From Bacteroides sp. UBA1317 (lineage in GTDB: Bacteria; Bacteroidota; Bacteroidia; Bacteroidales; Bacteroidaceae): a DNA stretch of 33,203 bases. Location of the stretch: positions 35,368-68,570 of the forward strand of contig DBTL01000044.1 in assembly GCA_002307035.1 (NCBI GenBank), in the 5' to 3' direction. The first letter of the stretch is position 1, and each line of letters begins with the position of its first letter. The notes under the pieces were generated by a model. That model was not told where the DNA came from, did not search any database, and saw only the letters and a program-made list of their open reading frames with translations. Of the stretch, positions 1-7,358 are shown in pieces. Both the position numbers and the translations under genes were made by a program.

Positions 1-123
1 AGACTAATAAGTAAATTAAAGGTTCTGAAAAGAAAAGGGTTTATAGAACAGGCAATAAAAGAATATCAAAGTTTCACTTTAACAGATGCTGACATTGCAA
101 AATCTTATATTGACAGCCTGTAG
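1..123 (+). CDS. C-terminal end of an unidentified protein (truncated by window edge)
   Basis: Frame 1 is open from the first base to a TAG at 121-123 and gives 40 residues ending in IAKSYIDSL. The 5' part lies outside the window. The fragment is Lys-rich and probably helical, with no motif I recognise. It lies on the same strand as the two secreted-protein genes that follow and is likely part of the same integrated element. Nothing can be said about its function. Confidence 0.5.
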   Translation, partial: RLISKLKVLKRKGFIEQAIKEYQSFTLTDADIAKSYIDSL

Positions 124-195
124 TATTGCAATAAATCACAACACAAGACACATAGTCTGTTTGCGCTCAAGTGGCGTAATATAATTTCGGCACAA

Positions 196-642
196 ATGAA
201 AAAGATTCTATCCATATTACTTCAACTTGCTTTTGTCCTAAGCTTAAATGCCCAAAACAATATCAGGTACGCAACGTCCAATCTGAACATGCGTTCCCAA
301 GCAAATACTTCATCAAAAGTAATCTTGGTTATTCCTCAAGGTACTTCTATCACCATTGATGAGGATTGCGACTGCAAATGGATTCCAATCCAGTACAACG
401 GACAGATAGGGTATGTATCCACCAAATACCTCACAAAGCATAAGGTTAGCTATTCAAGCAACATAGAGAGAAGTCCTATAAAGCATTACACGAATTCCAA
501 AGGGAACAGAGTACAATCCCCCACTCGATATGAATCTGCACCAGCAGGAGCAACAGCTTTATGCCGAGACGGGACATACAGCTTTAGCCAAAGCCGAAGG
601 GGTACATGTTCACATCATGGCGGAGTTGCTAAATGGTTATAA
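196..642 (+). CDS. Secreted SH3b-domain protein with C-terminal DUF3761-like motif
   Basis: This is a 148-residue protein. Residues 1-19 form a signal peptide (Lys-Lys, a hydrophobic stretch, then NAQ). Residues about 24-80 look like a bacterial SH3 (SH3_3/SH3b) domain, with the typical LNMRSQANTSSKVI start, a DCDCKW turn and a GYVSTKYL end. After a Ser/Pro-rich linker, residues about 116-148 carry ALCRDGTYSFSQSRRGTCSHHGG, the signature of DUF3761 proteins. SH3b domains commonly bind peptidoglycan or other cell-envelope polymers; the DUF3761 role is unknown to me. The protein is probably periplasmic or secreted. It lies 20 bases before another small secreted protein and is likely cargo of the element integrated at tRNA-Gly. 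The family assignment rests on motif recognition only. Confidence 0.7.
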   Translation: MKKILSILLQLAFVLSLNAQNNIRYATSNLNMRSQANTSSKVILVIPQGTSITIDEDCDCKWIPIQYNGQIGYVSTKYLTKHKVSYSSNIERSPIKHYTNSKGNRVQSPTRYESAPAGATALCRDGTYSFSQSRRGTCSHHGGVAKWL

Positions 643-661
643 TAATTAAAATAAATAGACT

Positions 662-1231
662 ATGAGAAAAACATTTATCATCTTATTCTTATCACTTTGT
701 GGATTCATGAGTGCACAAAACAGTATCGGTATAACAGCGATAGAAAGTAACGGGAAAAGCACTGTATTGCTTCCTAATCCAATTTTCAACGATAACGAAA
801 TAATAATTCCTCTTATTGAAGGAAAACCAGTTGTTCCTGTCAAAGGGGAGTCATCAAATATCCAACTCAGCAATAACAAGCCGGATTTTATATTTCGACT
901 AATTACAAAGCAAGATAGTATAGAATCAAAAGCTGAAGCGAAAGTGATTAAAAATATCCCCTTTGCTTATGCAAAAAAGGCATCGGATTTTGAACTCGTA
1001 AAATTGTATAAACAGGAAGGATATAGAGGCGTACGGATAGATCGTTATCAAGCGGGGAAAGGAATTATCTTAACCGATGAAGATCTTATACCATTTAAAG
1101 AGTCTGCTATTAATGATTTCACATTCAAGGTAACTTTGGAAAAACCTTTAGAACAGGGAGAATACGCTTTTAAGTTTAAGGGAGAAATACCTAAATGTGA
1201 TACATATTTTTATGCATTCACGATTAAATAA
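662..1231 (+). CDS. Secreted hypothetical protein
   Basis: This 189-residue protein has a clear N-terminal signal peptide (MRKTFIILFLSLCGFMSAQN, cut probably after SAQ). The rest is a soluble region with alternating short beta-type segments and many Lys and Glu residues. I do not recognise a family. A start at 662 is supported by the signal peptide and by the position 20 bases after the preceding SH3b gene, which suggests co-transcription. The C-terminal half (GEYAFKFKGEIPKCDTYFYAFTIK region) reads like a beta-sandwich edge, but that is only an impression. It is probably periplasmic or surface-exposed cargo of the integrated element. Confidence 0.6.
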   Translation: MRKTFIILFLSLCGFMSAQNSIGITAIESNGKSTVLLPNPIFNDNEIIIPLIEGKPVVPVKGESSNIQLSNNKPDFIFRLITKQDSIESKAEAKVIKNIPFAYAKKASDFELVKLYKQEGYRGVRIDRYQAGKGIILTDEDLIPFKESAINDFTFKVTLEKPLEQGEYAFKFKGEIPKCDTYFYAFTIK

Positions 1232-1334
1232 GACATTACATCAATCAGGACAAGATAAAACGAGCATTGCTCCTTTGAGTTTGCAAGTATATAACGTTGT
1301 TGTATATTGATAGAAAGACGATATCAGTTTGTTT

Positions 1335-1599
1335 TTACAGCAGTAAATCTCGAGGAGTAAACTTTATAATAGAGTCAACAGGAAGTTTACTTCCTCCTTG
1401 TTTCACTTTAGAAATAAAATCATCACATTCTTCACACGTCATTATTTGGGTTTTATATGCCCGCCAAAGGAAATCCATAGTAGTCACATAAACGATATCA
1501 TTATCATCACAATACTCTGTAATCTCCGTAATATCCTCCCTTTATGAAGTGAATAATAACATCAGAATCAATAACTATTTTAGTTTTATTCTTGCTCAT
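1335..1599 (-). pseudogene. Broken PIN-like toxin gene downstream of ImmA/IrrE
   Basis: On the minus strand an ATG at 1599-1597 overlaps the end of the ImmA/IrrE gene by 14 bases and begins MSKNKTKIVIDSDVIIHF, a typical PIN-type first strand with a conserved Asp. That frame stops after 30 residues. From about 1530 a different frame continues with ITEYCDDNDIVYVTTMDFLW and runs to a TAA at 1337-1335. This reads like the C-terminal part of the same kind of protein (an aspartate-rich stretch, then a TTMDFL strand and a helix). The middle of a usual toxin of about 150-170 residues is absent. I infer an internal deletion with a frameshift, leaving a dead toxin behind an intact regulator/protease pair. 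XRE-ImmA/IrrE-PIN-type gene triads are known; the exact family here is not certain. Confidence 0.6.
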
Positions 1600-2317
1600 T
1601 GATTTCTGCCGTTAAATCCACTCCTATTGCTTCCATAAGCTCCCAATAATGACTTTCTGATATCTTCCCTTTATCAAACAGACCACGAGCTCTTACTCCA
1701 TAATCGCCAATTACGACACCTTCATTGCCCTTTTCATATAAGGATAAATCGTAGCCATATTCTGAAGCAGTTCTCTTTATGGGAATTTTTGAATAGTGAT
1801 CATATTCAGATGCAGAAATCAAGCCAAGACCTCTTAAACGTGTTAGTAACGCTAAATGCGACACAGAAAAATAATGCTCCAGTTTGAGCAAAGTGGCTAT
1901 AGAGACATTCTTTTCTCTCAGTTCATTTGCAGGCATCATTTTTTTAATGCCCATTTCAGGCATCAGAAAACAAGAAGAGAATGCATCGGCAAGCCTTTCT
2001 ACCGGACTTTCCGAAGCTTGCCCGGGATTGCAACAATGAGGAGTAAAATCCTCTTGAATGAATAAGTGATAAAACTCATGAGCCATTGTAAAATGTTGCC
2101 GCCCACGTGAATGATTTGAATTTATTAAAATAAATTTCTTATCACCTCTTTTCAAGCACATCCCCGAAAAGCTATCCGACAAAGGCCTATAAAGTGTCTG
2201 GACATTCAACTTCAAAAGAAGGCTCTTATAATTTACGGGTTCCGTATCATTTAGAGAATTCATTTCTCTAAAGTTATAAGCATCTAGCACTATTGATTCT
2301 GGATAGATCTTTGCCAT
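1586..2317 (-). CDS. ImmA/IrrE family metallo-endopeptidase
   Basis: This is a 243-residue protein if translation begins at the ATG at 2317-2315. That ATG comes one base after the TAA of the XRE gene, an arrangement that favours translational coupling; an in-frame ATG at 2353 would overlap the XRE gene and is less likely. The zinc-binding HEFYH motif (residues about 80-84), with the downstream ERLADAFSSCFL helix supplying a third ligand (Glu about 107), identifies the ImmA/IrrE (COG2856) family. These proteases typically cleave or inactivate the partner XRE repressor. The C-terminal 80 residues are a second region of unknown role. Together with the upstream XRE gene and downstream PIN-like remnant it forms a toxin-antitoxin-like or element-control operon. 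Confidence 0.85.
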   Translation of the reverse strand: MAKIYPESIVLDAYNFREMNSLNDTEPVNYKSLLLKLNVQTLYRPLSDSFSGMCLKRGDKKFILINSNHSRGRQHFTMAHEFYHLFIQEDFTPHCCNPGQASESPVERLADAFSSCFLMPEMGIKKMMPANELREKNVSIATLLKLEHYFSVSHLALLTRLRGLGLISASEYDHYSKIPIKRTASEYGYDLSLYEKGNEGVVIGDYGVRARGLFDKGKISESHYWELMEAIGVDLTAEINEQE

Positions 2318-2318
2318 A

Positions 2319-2645
2319 TTAGTATGAGTACATTTTAAGGTAGTTTCTAACAACCTGTTTAAAATGGGATATTTCTTTTATATCTTCATCGCAAGGATTT
2401 TCTAAACGGAACGCACAAACCAGTTCATCTTCCAAGATGGAAGAATCCTCTTCAAAGAGGACTGATAAATCAATACCATATAATTCACAAATCTTAGTCA
2501 TGAGTTCATAGGGCATCTCACGATTACCTGATTCATAATTCGCATAAGCGCCTCGGTCGATTCCTAAAAATGCAGCGACTTTACTTTGAGTGTAATTCCA
2601 AGCTTCTCTAAAGCTTTTAATATTATCACTGACAATCGTTTTCAT
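2319..2645 (-). CDS. XRE-family helix-turn-helix regulator
   Basis: This 108-residue protein has an N-terminal HTH_3 domain (residues about 5-60): an NIKSFREAWNYTQSKVAAFL helix pair, the recognition region GIDRGAYANYESGNR, and the MPYELMTKICELYGIDLSVLF helix. The C-terminal 40 residues, with CAFRLENPCDEDIKEI, probably make the partner contact. It is the first gene of a three-gene minus-strand run (XRE, ImmA/IrrE, PIN-like remnant), with the next gene starting one base after its stop. It most likely represses its own promoter and is the target of the adjacent protease. Its own target genes cannot be read from this window. Confidence 0.85.
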   Translation of the reverse strand: MKTIVSDNIKSFREAWNYTQSKVAAFLGIDRGAYANYESGNREMPYELMTKICELYGIDLSVLFEEDSSILEDELVCAFRLENPCDEDIKEISHFKQVVRNYLKMYSY

Positions 2646-2703
2646 AATTTAATGTTTTCAGGATTATATGAGTATAACAAAAAAGATTCTTTCTTTGTTG
2701 TTG

Positions 2704-2711
2704 CAAAGTAA
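2704..2711 (-). promoter_or_regulatory. Possible -7 box of the XRE operon
   Basis: On the minus strand, TTACTTTG followed by CAACAACAAAG lies about 60 bases before the XRE start. It differs from the Bacteroides -7 consensus TAnnTTTG at one position. It is the best candidate in this 148-base gap between the integrase and XRE genes; I see no clear -33 box. Confidence 0.3.
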
Positions 2712-2793
2712 CTGATTTTATTTCATTCTAATCAATTCTGCAACACATTTAACATTAATATTTGGATTAAAAGAAAGGCCTCCTATTGCTTCA

Positions 2794-4086
2794 TTAATCT
2801 CCGACATTCTCTCCAAACACCAAATCAAGAACTTTACGATTTGCCTCATTTATGACCGTAAAGTCCTTCTTAATATAAATATCAGTGACTTTCATAGATT
2901 CGTCCACATGATTAAGTGCTGCATGGACGGTATACTTGTCTATCTTCACATCGTTAATGGCTATGGTAGCCCAAGAATGGCGTGCAGCGTAAAATTCCAA
3001 GTCTTCTATCCCTAACTCCTTCCCTATCTCTTTCAGTCCTTTATTGATGGCCTGATTAAAGGTGTTGGTATCACGGTACATCTGGTAGAAATTGAAAACC
3101 CTCTTCCCTGTCCTATCCCTGTATTTTTCCACCAGAGCAGAAATAGCGGGTGTTATGTCTACATGTATCTCCGCTTCGTCAGCTCTCCTGCTTTTTGTCT
3201 TTTCTCTGTTATAGATGATGGTTCCATTGGAAAGGTTAGAACACGTATACAAGTCTGCTGAATTCATCCCTATAAGTCCGAAAGAGAGTAAGAACATATC
3301 TTTAGCCAAGTTATACCGACAATTCTGCTCGGATCTTGTTCTTGCATTCTTCCTCATCTTATAAGGCATCTCATATATCTTTTTTATGGCCTCGGCTTCA
3401 ATAGCACGTTTTCTGGTTGCCTCGTCTCGTGGGATTTTATATTTGGAGAAAGGAGACCAAGGGATTAATATCTTTCCTCCATCTTCGTCATTATAAACCT
3501 TCTTAGCTTCGTTATAGAGATGTCTGATACATCCCATATACAAACTCAGGGCTCTGTTTGAAGTAATCCTCTCATCGTTATTTATAGCCTCAATATTTCT
3601 CTTGGATTTCTCAAGGTTGATGAAGTCGGCATAATTGGACAGGAATTTAGCTGTTATTTCGGAAATATTCAGTCTATCTCTTTTGGTGAACTTCGTTAAT
3701 GAGTTTATGGCCGATTTATAATTTCTTGCTGTTCCGGCCGATTTGATACTTTCTATGTAGGTATTGGAAAAGGATATGAAGTCTATCTCTCTCTGTTTCT
3801 CATCAGATATTCCCATAACGTAGTCTATGATATCTTCAACGGTCATGGAATCCGCACGGGTTCCTAATTTATTGCACGCATCCCGATAAGAAGTGATTAT
3901 CGCCTCGGCTTCCTCTATTATATCCCGACTTTTAATTTTAAGACTCTTTGTAAGATCACACTGAGATACGTAAATAGGTGTAGATATCCTTTTTATCTTT
4001 CTATTATGGGTAATCCGTATCTTGACGTTCCATGTGCCGTCATTACGTTTTTGATGTTTCTGTACTTCAGTTTTAAAAGTTGGCAT
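2794..4086 (-). CDS. Tyrosine recombinase / integrase (Bacteroides SAM-like family)
   Basis: This 430-residue protein has an N-terminal arm-binding region (residues 1-95), a SAM-like core-binding domain (about 100-215) and a C-terminal catalytic domain (about 235-425). Visible catalytic residues are Lys near 296-298, Arg369 in AARHSWAT, His393 in ALNH and the Tyr404 nucleophile in TDIYIKKD. The usual box I Arg is not seen: the box reads GMNSADL, a substitution known in some Bacteroides integrases. The gene starts about 185 bases from the 3' end of tRNA-Gly and is transcribed away from it, the classic layout of an element inserted in a tRNA gene. It probably catalyses integration and excision of the element to its left. 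The catalytic set apart from box I appears intact. Confidence 0.93.
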   Translation of the reverse strand: MPTFKTEVQKHQKRNDGTWNVKIRITHNRKIKRISTPIYVSQCDLTKSLKIKSRDIIEEAEAIITSYRDACNKLGTRADSMTVEDIIDYVMGISDEKQREIDFISFSNTYIESIKSAGTARNYKSAINSLTKFTKRDRLNISEITAKFLSNYADFINLEKSKRNIEAINNDERITSNRALSLYMGCIRHLYNEAKKVYNDEDGGKILIPWSPFSKYKIPRDEATRKRAIEAEAIKKIYEMPYKMRKNARTRSEQNCRYNLAKDMFLLSFGLIGMNSADLYTCSNLSNGTIIYNREKTKSRRADEAEIHVDITPAISALVEKYRDRTGKRVFNFYQMYRDTNTFNQAINKGLKEIGKELGIEDLEFYAARHSWATIAINDVKIDKYTVHAALNHVDESMKVTDIYIKKDFTVINEANRKVLDLVFGENVGD

Positions 4087-4116
4087 AATTTTGAGTCTTT
4101 ATTTAGTGTTGATCTT

Positions 4117-4138
4117 AGAGCAACAATAGAGCAACATT
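4117..4138. repeat. Tandem 11-bp repeat upstream of the integrase
   Basis: AGAGCAACAAT and AGAGCAACATT follow each other directly, 31-52 bases before the integrase start. They are plausible arm-type or excisionase/integrase binding sites, or part of the integrase control region. Function is inferred from position only. Confidence 0.5.
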
Positions 4139-4172
4139 TGCATGCAAAAGTAGAATTTTCCATCAAAATTAG

Positions 4173-4212
4173 CAAAAAGAAAAGCCATAAATCACTTCTG
4201 ACCTATGGCTTT
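4173..4212 (-). terminator. Putative Rho-independent terminator after tRNA-Gly
   Basis: AAAGCCATA (4181-4189) and TATGGCTTT (4204-4212) form a 9-bp perfect stem with a 14-base loop. Read on the minus strand the stem is followed by a T-rich run (TTCTTTTT), so it would stop transcription coming from tRNA-Gly. The stem may act in both directions. Confidence 0.5.
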
Positions 4213-4271
4213 GTACCCTTCTGCAAGTCCCTATATATGGGCTTTTTGCTTCTATAAAAGACTTTCAGAAC

Positions 4272-4347
4272 TGGAGCGGCAAATGAGGCTCGAACTCACG
4301 ACCCTCAGCTTGGGAAGCTGATGCTCTACCAACTGAGCTACTGCCGC
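4272..4347 (-). tRNA. tRNA-Gly (anticodon CCC)
   Basis: The minus strand folds into a complete cloverleaf. The acceptor is GCGGCAG paired with TTGCCGC (one G-U pair), the D arm is GCTCAGTTGGTAGAGC, and the anticodon arm is TCAGC-TTCCCAA-GCTGA with anticodon CCC, giving glycine. The T arm contains GTTCGAGCC. The discriminator T is followed by an encoded CCA (4274-4272). Its 3' end points to the integrase gene, so it is the probable attachment site of the element on the left. Confidence 0.95.
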
Positions 4348-4432
4348 ACATGCTTTCTTAAAGCGGTCACAAAGGTAATTACTTATTTGAAATAATACTA
4401 GTTTTAGCGCAAAAAAAGAATCTAAAAAGTAG

Positions 4433-4440
4433 TATCTTTG
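4433..4440 (+). promoter_or_regulatory. Bacteroides-type -7 box for cobUTSC
   Basis: TATCTTTG matches the -7 consensus TAnnTTTG exactly and lies 17 bases before the cobU ATG, leaving a very short leader. No convincing -33 TTTG is seen at the usual spacing. The gap of about 110 bases between tRNA-Gly and cobU has no room for a full cobalamin riboswitch. Confidence 0.5.
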
Positions 4441-4457
4441 TTGGCAAGAAAGAGAAA

Positions 4458-4976
4458 ATGCACATGAAGCAAATCATACTGATCACCGGAGGTGCACGCT
4501 CCGGAAAGAGTAAATACGCTGAGCGATTGGCACTTACGTTGTCTCCTACTCCCGTTTATCTGGCTACTTCCCGCATTTGGGATGAGGAATTTCGCCAAAG
4601 AGTGGTTCGTCACCAGGCAGACCGCGGATCTGAGTGGACAAATATAGAAGAGAACAAAGAGTTGAGCCGACATTTGCTTGAAGATAGGGTGATCTTAATC
4701 GATTGCGTAACGCTGTGGTGCACAAATTTTTTCTTTGATCTAGAAGCTGATACCGATAAGGCTTTGGAGGCTGTCAAACAAGAGTTTGATCGCTTTGTAA
4801 CCCAGGAGGCTACATTTATCTTTGTTACCAATGAAATTGGCATGGGGGCTACTTCAGAGAATTTAATTCAACGAAAATTTACTGATTTGCAAGGCTGGGT
4901 AAACCAGTATATTGCCGCTAAAGCAGACAAGGTGGTGCTCATGACTTCGGGCATACCACTCATTATCAAAGAATAA
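4458..4976 (+). CDS. cobU: Adenosylcobinamide kinase / adenosylcobinamide-phosphate guanylyltransferase
   Basis: This 172-residue protein phosphorylates adenosylcobinamide and then transfers GMP to it, giving adenosylcobinamide-GDP for the nucleotide loop of cobalamin. The P-loop GGARSGKS is at residues 11-18. The conserved RHQADRGSEWTNIEE stretch (residues 51-65) contains His52, the expected guanylylated histidine. ILIDCVTLW and VTNEIGMG are further family blocks. Length is normal for CobU. It is the first gene of the plus-strand cobU-cobT-cobS-cobC run. The second Met (residue 3) is an alternative start, but ATG at 4458 follows the purine-rich AAGAAAGAGAAA. Confidence 0.95.
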   Translation: MHMKQIILITGGARSGKSKYAERLALTLSPTPVYLATSRIWDEEFRQRVVRHQADRGSEWTNIEENKELSRHLLEDRVILIDCVTLWCTNFFFDLEADTDKALEAVKQEFDRFVTQEATFIFVTNEIGMGATSENLIQRKFTDLQGWVNQYIAAKADKVVLMTSGIPLIIKE

Positions 4977-5003
4977 TATCAATACTACATATAAGAATAA
5001 AAC

Positions 5004-6041
5004 ATGAAGACATTTCACATCACAAAACCGGATGAAACCATCCAACAAGCACTTACCGACAAAATTAACAATCTTACTAAACCCAAGGGATCGCTAGGGC
5101 GACTGGAAGAATTGGCTTTGCAGATAGGACTCATCCAACAAACACTTACTCCTGAACTACAACACCCTCAGAACATTCTTTTTGCTGCTGATCATGGCAT
5201 TGTAGATGAAGGCGTCAGTCTCTCTCCCAAAGAGGTTACATGGCAACAAATCAGCAACTTTCTACATGGGGGAGCCGGAATCAACTTTCTTTGTCGGCAA
5301 CATGGCTTTGTTCTGAAAATTGTGGATGCAGGGGTTGATTATGACTTTCCGGAAGGCAAGGGCATTATAGACATGAAAGTTCGTAAGAGTACCCGTAATT
5401 ATCTACATGAGGCAGCTATGACTCTAGAGGAAATGAATTTATGCATCGAACGAGGGGCTAAGGTAGTGAGACAAAGTTATACAGAAGGTTGTAATGTGAT
5501 CAGCTTTGGTGAAATGGGGATAGCTAACACCTCTTCTTCATCCATGTGGATGACTTGCTTTACGGGTATTTCACTAGAGAGATGTGTGGGTGCAGGTAGC
5601 GGACTGGACAGCGGAGGCGTGCGACATAAATATAAGGTATTACAACAGGCTTTAGATAATTACCAGGGAGATCATTCTACAGAAGATATTATTCGCTATT
5701 TTGGCGGATTGGAGATGGTTATGGCCATTGGTGGCATGCTACAAGCAGCAGAGCTAAGAATGACTATTCTAGTAGATGGTTTTATCATGACTAACTGCAT
5801 TTTGGCAGCTTCAAAGCTTTATCCTGAGGTGCTGAATTATGCTATTTTTGGACATCAAGGAGATGAGACAGGACATAAATTGGTACTCAACGCAATGGGT
5901 GCTAAACCATTATTAGACTTAGGATTACGATTAGGAGAAGGTACAGGAGCAATCTGTGCTTATCCGATTGTTGATTCAGCCATACGCATGATAAATGAAA
6001 TGGACACCTTTGCTCATGCGGCAATAACAAAATATTTCTAA
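5004..6041 (+). CDS. cobT: Nicotinate-nucleotide--dimethylbenzimidazole phosphoribosyltransferase
   Basis: This 345-residue protein activates the lower-ligand base (5,6-dimethylbenzimidazole or another benzimidazole/purine) by moving ribose phosphate from nicotinate mononucleotide, giving alpha-ribazole phosphate. Family blocks seen are NLTKPKGSLGRLEELALQIG (about 23-42), FAADHGIVDEGVS (about 60-72), the glycine-rich GAGSGLDSGG (about 197-206), GHQGDETGHK, and RLGEGTGAI with the catalytic Glu at about residue 312. The full domain is present. It sits 27 bases after cobU, and its stop is one base before the cobS ATG. Which lower base is used cannot be told from the sequence. Confidence 0.95.
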   Translation: MKTFHITKPDETIQQALTDKINNLTKPKGSLGRLEELALQIGLIQQTLTPELQHPQNILFAADHGIVDEGVSLSPKEVTWQQISNFLHGGAGINFLCRQHGFVLKIVDAGVDYDFPEGKGIIDMKVRKSTRNYLHEAAMTLEEMNLCIERGAKVVRQSYTEGCNVISFGEMGIANTSSSSMWMTCFTGISLERCVGAGSGLDSGGVRHKYKVLQQALDNYQGDHSTEDIIRYFGGLEMVMAIGGMLQAAELRMTILVDGFIMTNCILAASKLYPEVLNYAIFGHQGDETGHKLVLNAMGAKPLLDLGLRLGEGTGAICAYPIVDSAIRMINEMDTFAHAAITKYF

Positions 6042-6042
6042 A

Positions 6043-6804
6043 ATGACGAACCGTTTGTTAGCTGCATTTGTTTTCTTCACACGATTGCCTTTTTGGCGCA
6101 TTCGTGAAGTACCTGCCGAGTGCTTTAAACATGTGGTTAATTACTGGCCATTTGCGGGATGGCTCACCGGGGGGACGATGGCTGCAACACTATGGATCTC
6201 CGCACAAATATTGCCATTATCTGTTGCCGTCTTACTGGCTCTTCTTGCAAGACTTCTTCTTACAGGGTGTCTTCATGAAGACGGGTTAGCCGACTTTTTT
6301 GATGGTTTTGGCGGAGGAACGAATCGGGAACGAACGCTTGCCATCATGAAAGATTCTCATATTGGCAGTTATGGAGTAATTGGGCTCATCGTCTATTTTA
6401 GTCTGATGTGGTCGTTGCTTAGCACATTGCCACTTACTCTGGCTTGTACTGCTATATTAGCGGGTGATGCTTGGTCTAAGTTTTGTGCAGGGCAACAAAT
6501 AAACTTCTTGCCCTATGCTCGTAAAGAAGAAGAGAGCAAAGCAAAAGTAGTATATAATAGAATGCCTCCGGGGGCTTTTATTTTTGCTTTTATCTCGGGC
6601 GTTGTTCCGGCAGTTGTATTCTTGCCATCCAGCATGTTTTGGTTAGCAGGACTAATGCCTTTGGTTACCACCGCGTTCCTCATTTTGCTCATGAAGAAAC
6701 GCTTGCAAGGTTATACAGGCGATTGTTGCGGAGCAGTTTTTTTGCTCAGTGAACTTACTTTTTATTTTGGAATAAACATCGTGTATCAAATTTATATAAA
6801 CTAA
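6043..6804 (+). CDS. cobS: Adenosylcobinamide-GDP ribazoletransferase (cobalamin synthase)
   Basis: This 253-residue integral membrane protein joins adenosylcobinamide-GDP to alpha-ribazole (phosphate), the last condensation in cobalamin synthesis. The signature HEDGLADFFDGFGGG at residues 78-92 provides the metal-binding acidic residues. Several hydrophobic segments are evident (about 38-75, 115-150, 180-210 and 232-250). The ATG comes one base after the cobT stop, showing translational coupling. The length matches CobS. A hydrophobic protein of this sort acts at the inner membrane together with CbiB. Confidence 0.95.
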   Translation: MTNRLLAAFVFFTRLPFWRIREVPAECFKHVVNYWPFAGWLTGGTMAATLWISAQILPLSVAVLLALLARLLLTGCLHEDGLADFFDGFGGGTNRERTLAIMKDSHIGSYGVIGLIVYFSLMWSLLSTLPLTLACTAILAGDAWSKFCAGQQINFLPYARKEEESKAKVVYNRMPPGAFIFAFISGVVPAVVFLPSSMFWLAGLMPLVTTAFLILLMKKRLQGYTGDCCGAVFLLSELTFYFGINIVYQIYIN

Positions 6805-6810
6805 AGACAG

Positions 6811-7338
6811 ATGGAAATATACCTTATACGACATACTTCGGTAGATGTGCCTCCTCAAACTTGTTACGGGCAAACGGATGTGCCGCTTAAAGAAAGTTTT
6901 CAGGAAGAAGCAAAGAAAGTAGCTCAAAATTTGAAAGGAGTAACTTTCGATAAAGTTTTTACCAGTCCACTAAGTAGGTGTGTGCATTTGGCTAATTATT
7001 GTGGATATGCTCACGCTGAACGGGATGCTCGCATCATGGAGATGGATTTTGGAGAATGGGAAATGAAACATTATGATGAAATACGTGATCCTCGTCTGCA
7101 AGAGTGGTACAAAGATTTCATGAAAGTGAGTGTTCCGGGTGGAGAGTCGTTTAAAGATCAGTTCCGTAGGGTCTCTGAGTTTTTTAACGAATTGCGAGCT
7201 CAGTCCTTCAACCGCGTGGGAATTTTTGCCCACGGCGGAGTACTTATATGCGCACAGGTATATGCCGGAGTCGTTGCTTTAGAGGATGCCTTTAGCTCGA
7301 TTACTCCTTATGGCGGAATAATCAAAATTCAACTTTAG
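6811..7338 (+). CDS. cobC: Alpha-ribazole phosphatase (histidine phosphatase family)
   Basis: This 175-residue protein removes the phosphate of alpha-ribazole-5'-phosphate (or of adenosylcobalamin phosphate). The phosphohistidine motif LIRHTS (His8) and the second catalytic His141 in FAHGG are both present, as are the YGQTDVPL and TSPLSRC blocks common to CobC proteins. It follows cobS by 6 bases and closes the cobUTSC operon. Its stop lies only 20 bases from the convergent stop of the nifX-like gene, so there is almost no room for a terminator between them. Confidence 0.9.
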   Translation: MEIYLIRHTSVDVPPQTCYGQTDVPLKESFQEEAKKVAQNLKGVTFDKVFTSPLSRCVHLANYCGYAHAERDARIMEMDFGEWEMKHYDEIRDPRLQEWYKDFMKVSVPGGESFKDQFRRVSEFFNELRAQSFNRVGIFAHGGVLICAQVYAGVVALEDAFSSITPYGGIIKIQL

Positions 7339-7358
7339 CGTTGAATTAATGCAGAAAA

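Noticed and set aside
1297..1491. Open frame of 64 codons on the plus strand
   Set aside because: It lies antisense to the PIN-like toxin remnant, whose two halves show clear protein character; no signal peptide, motif or ribosome-binding site supports the plus frame.
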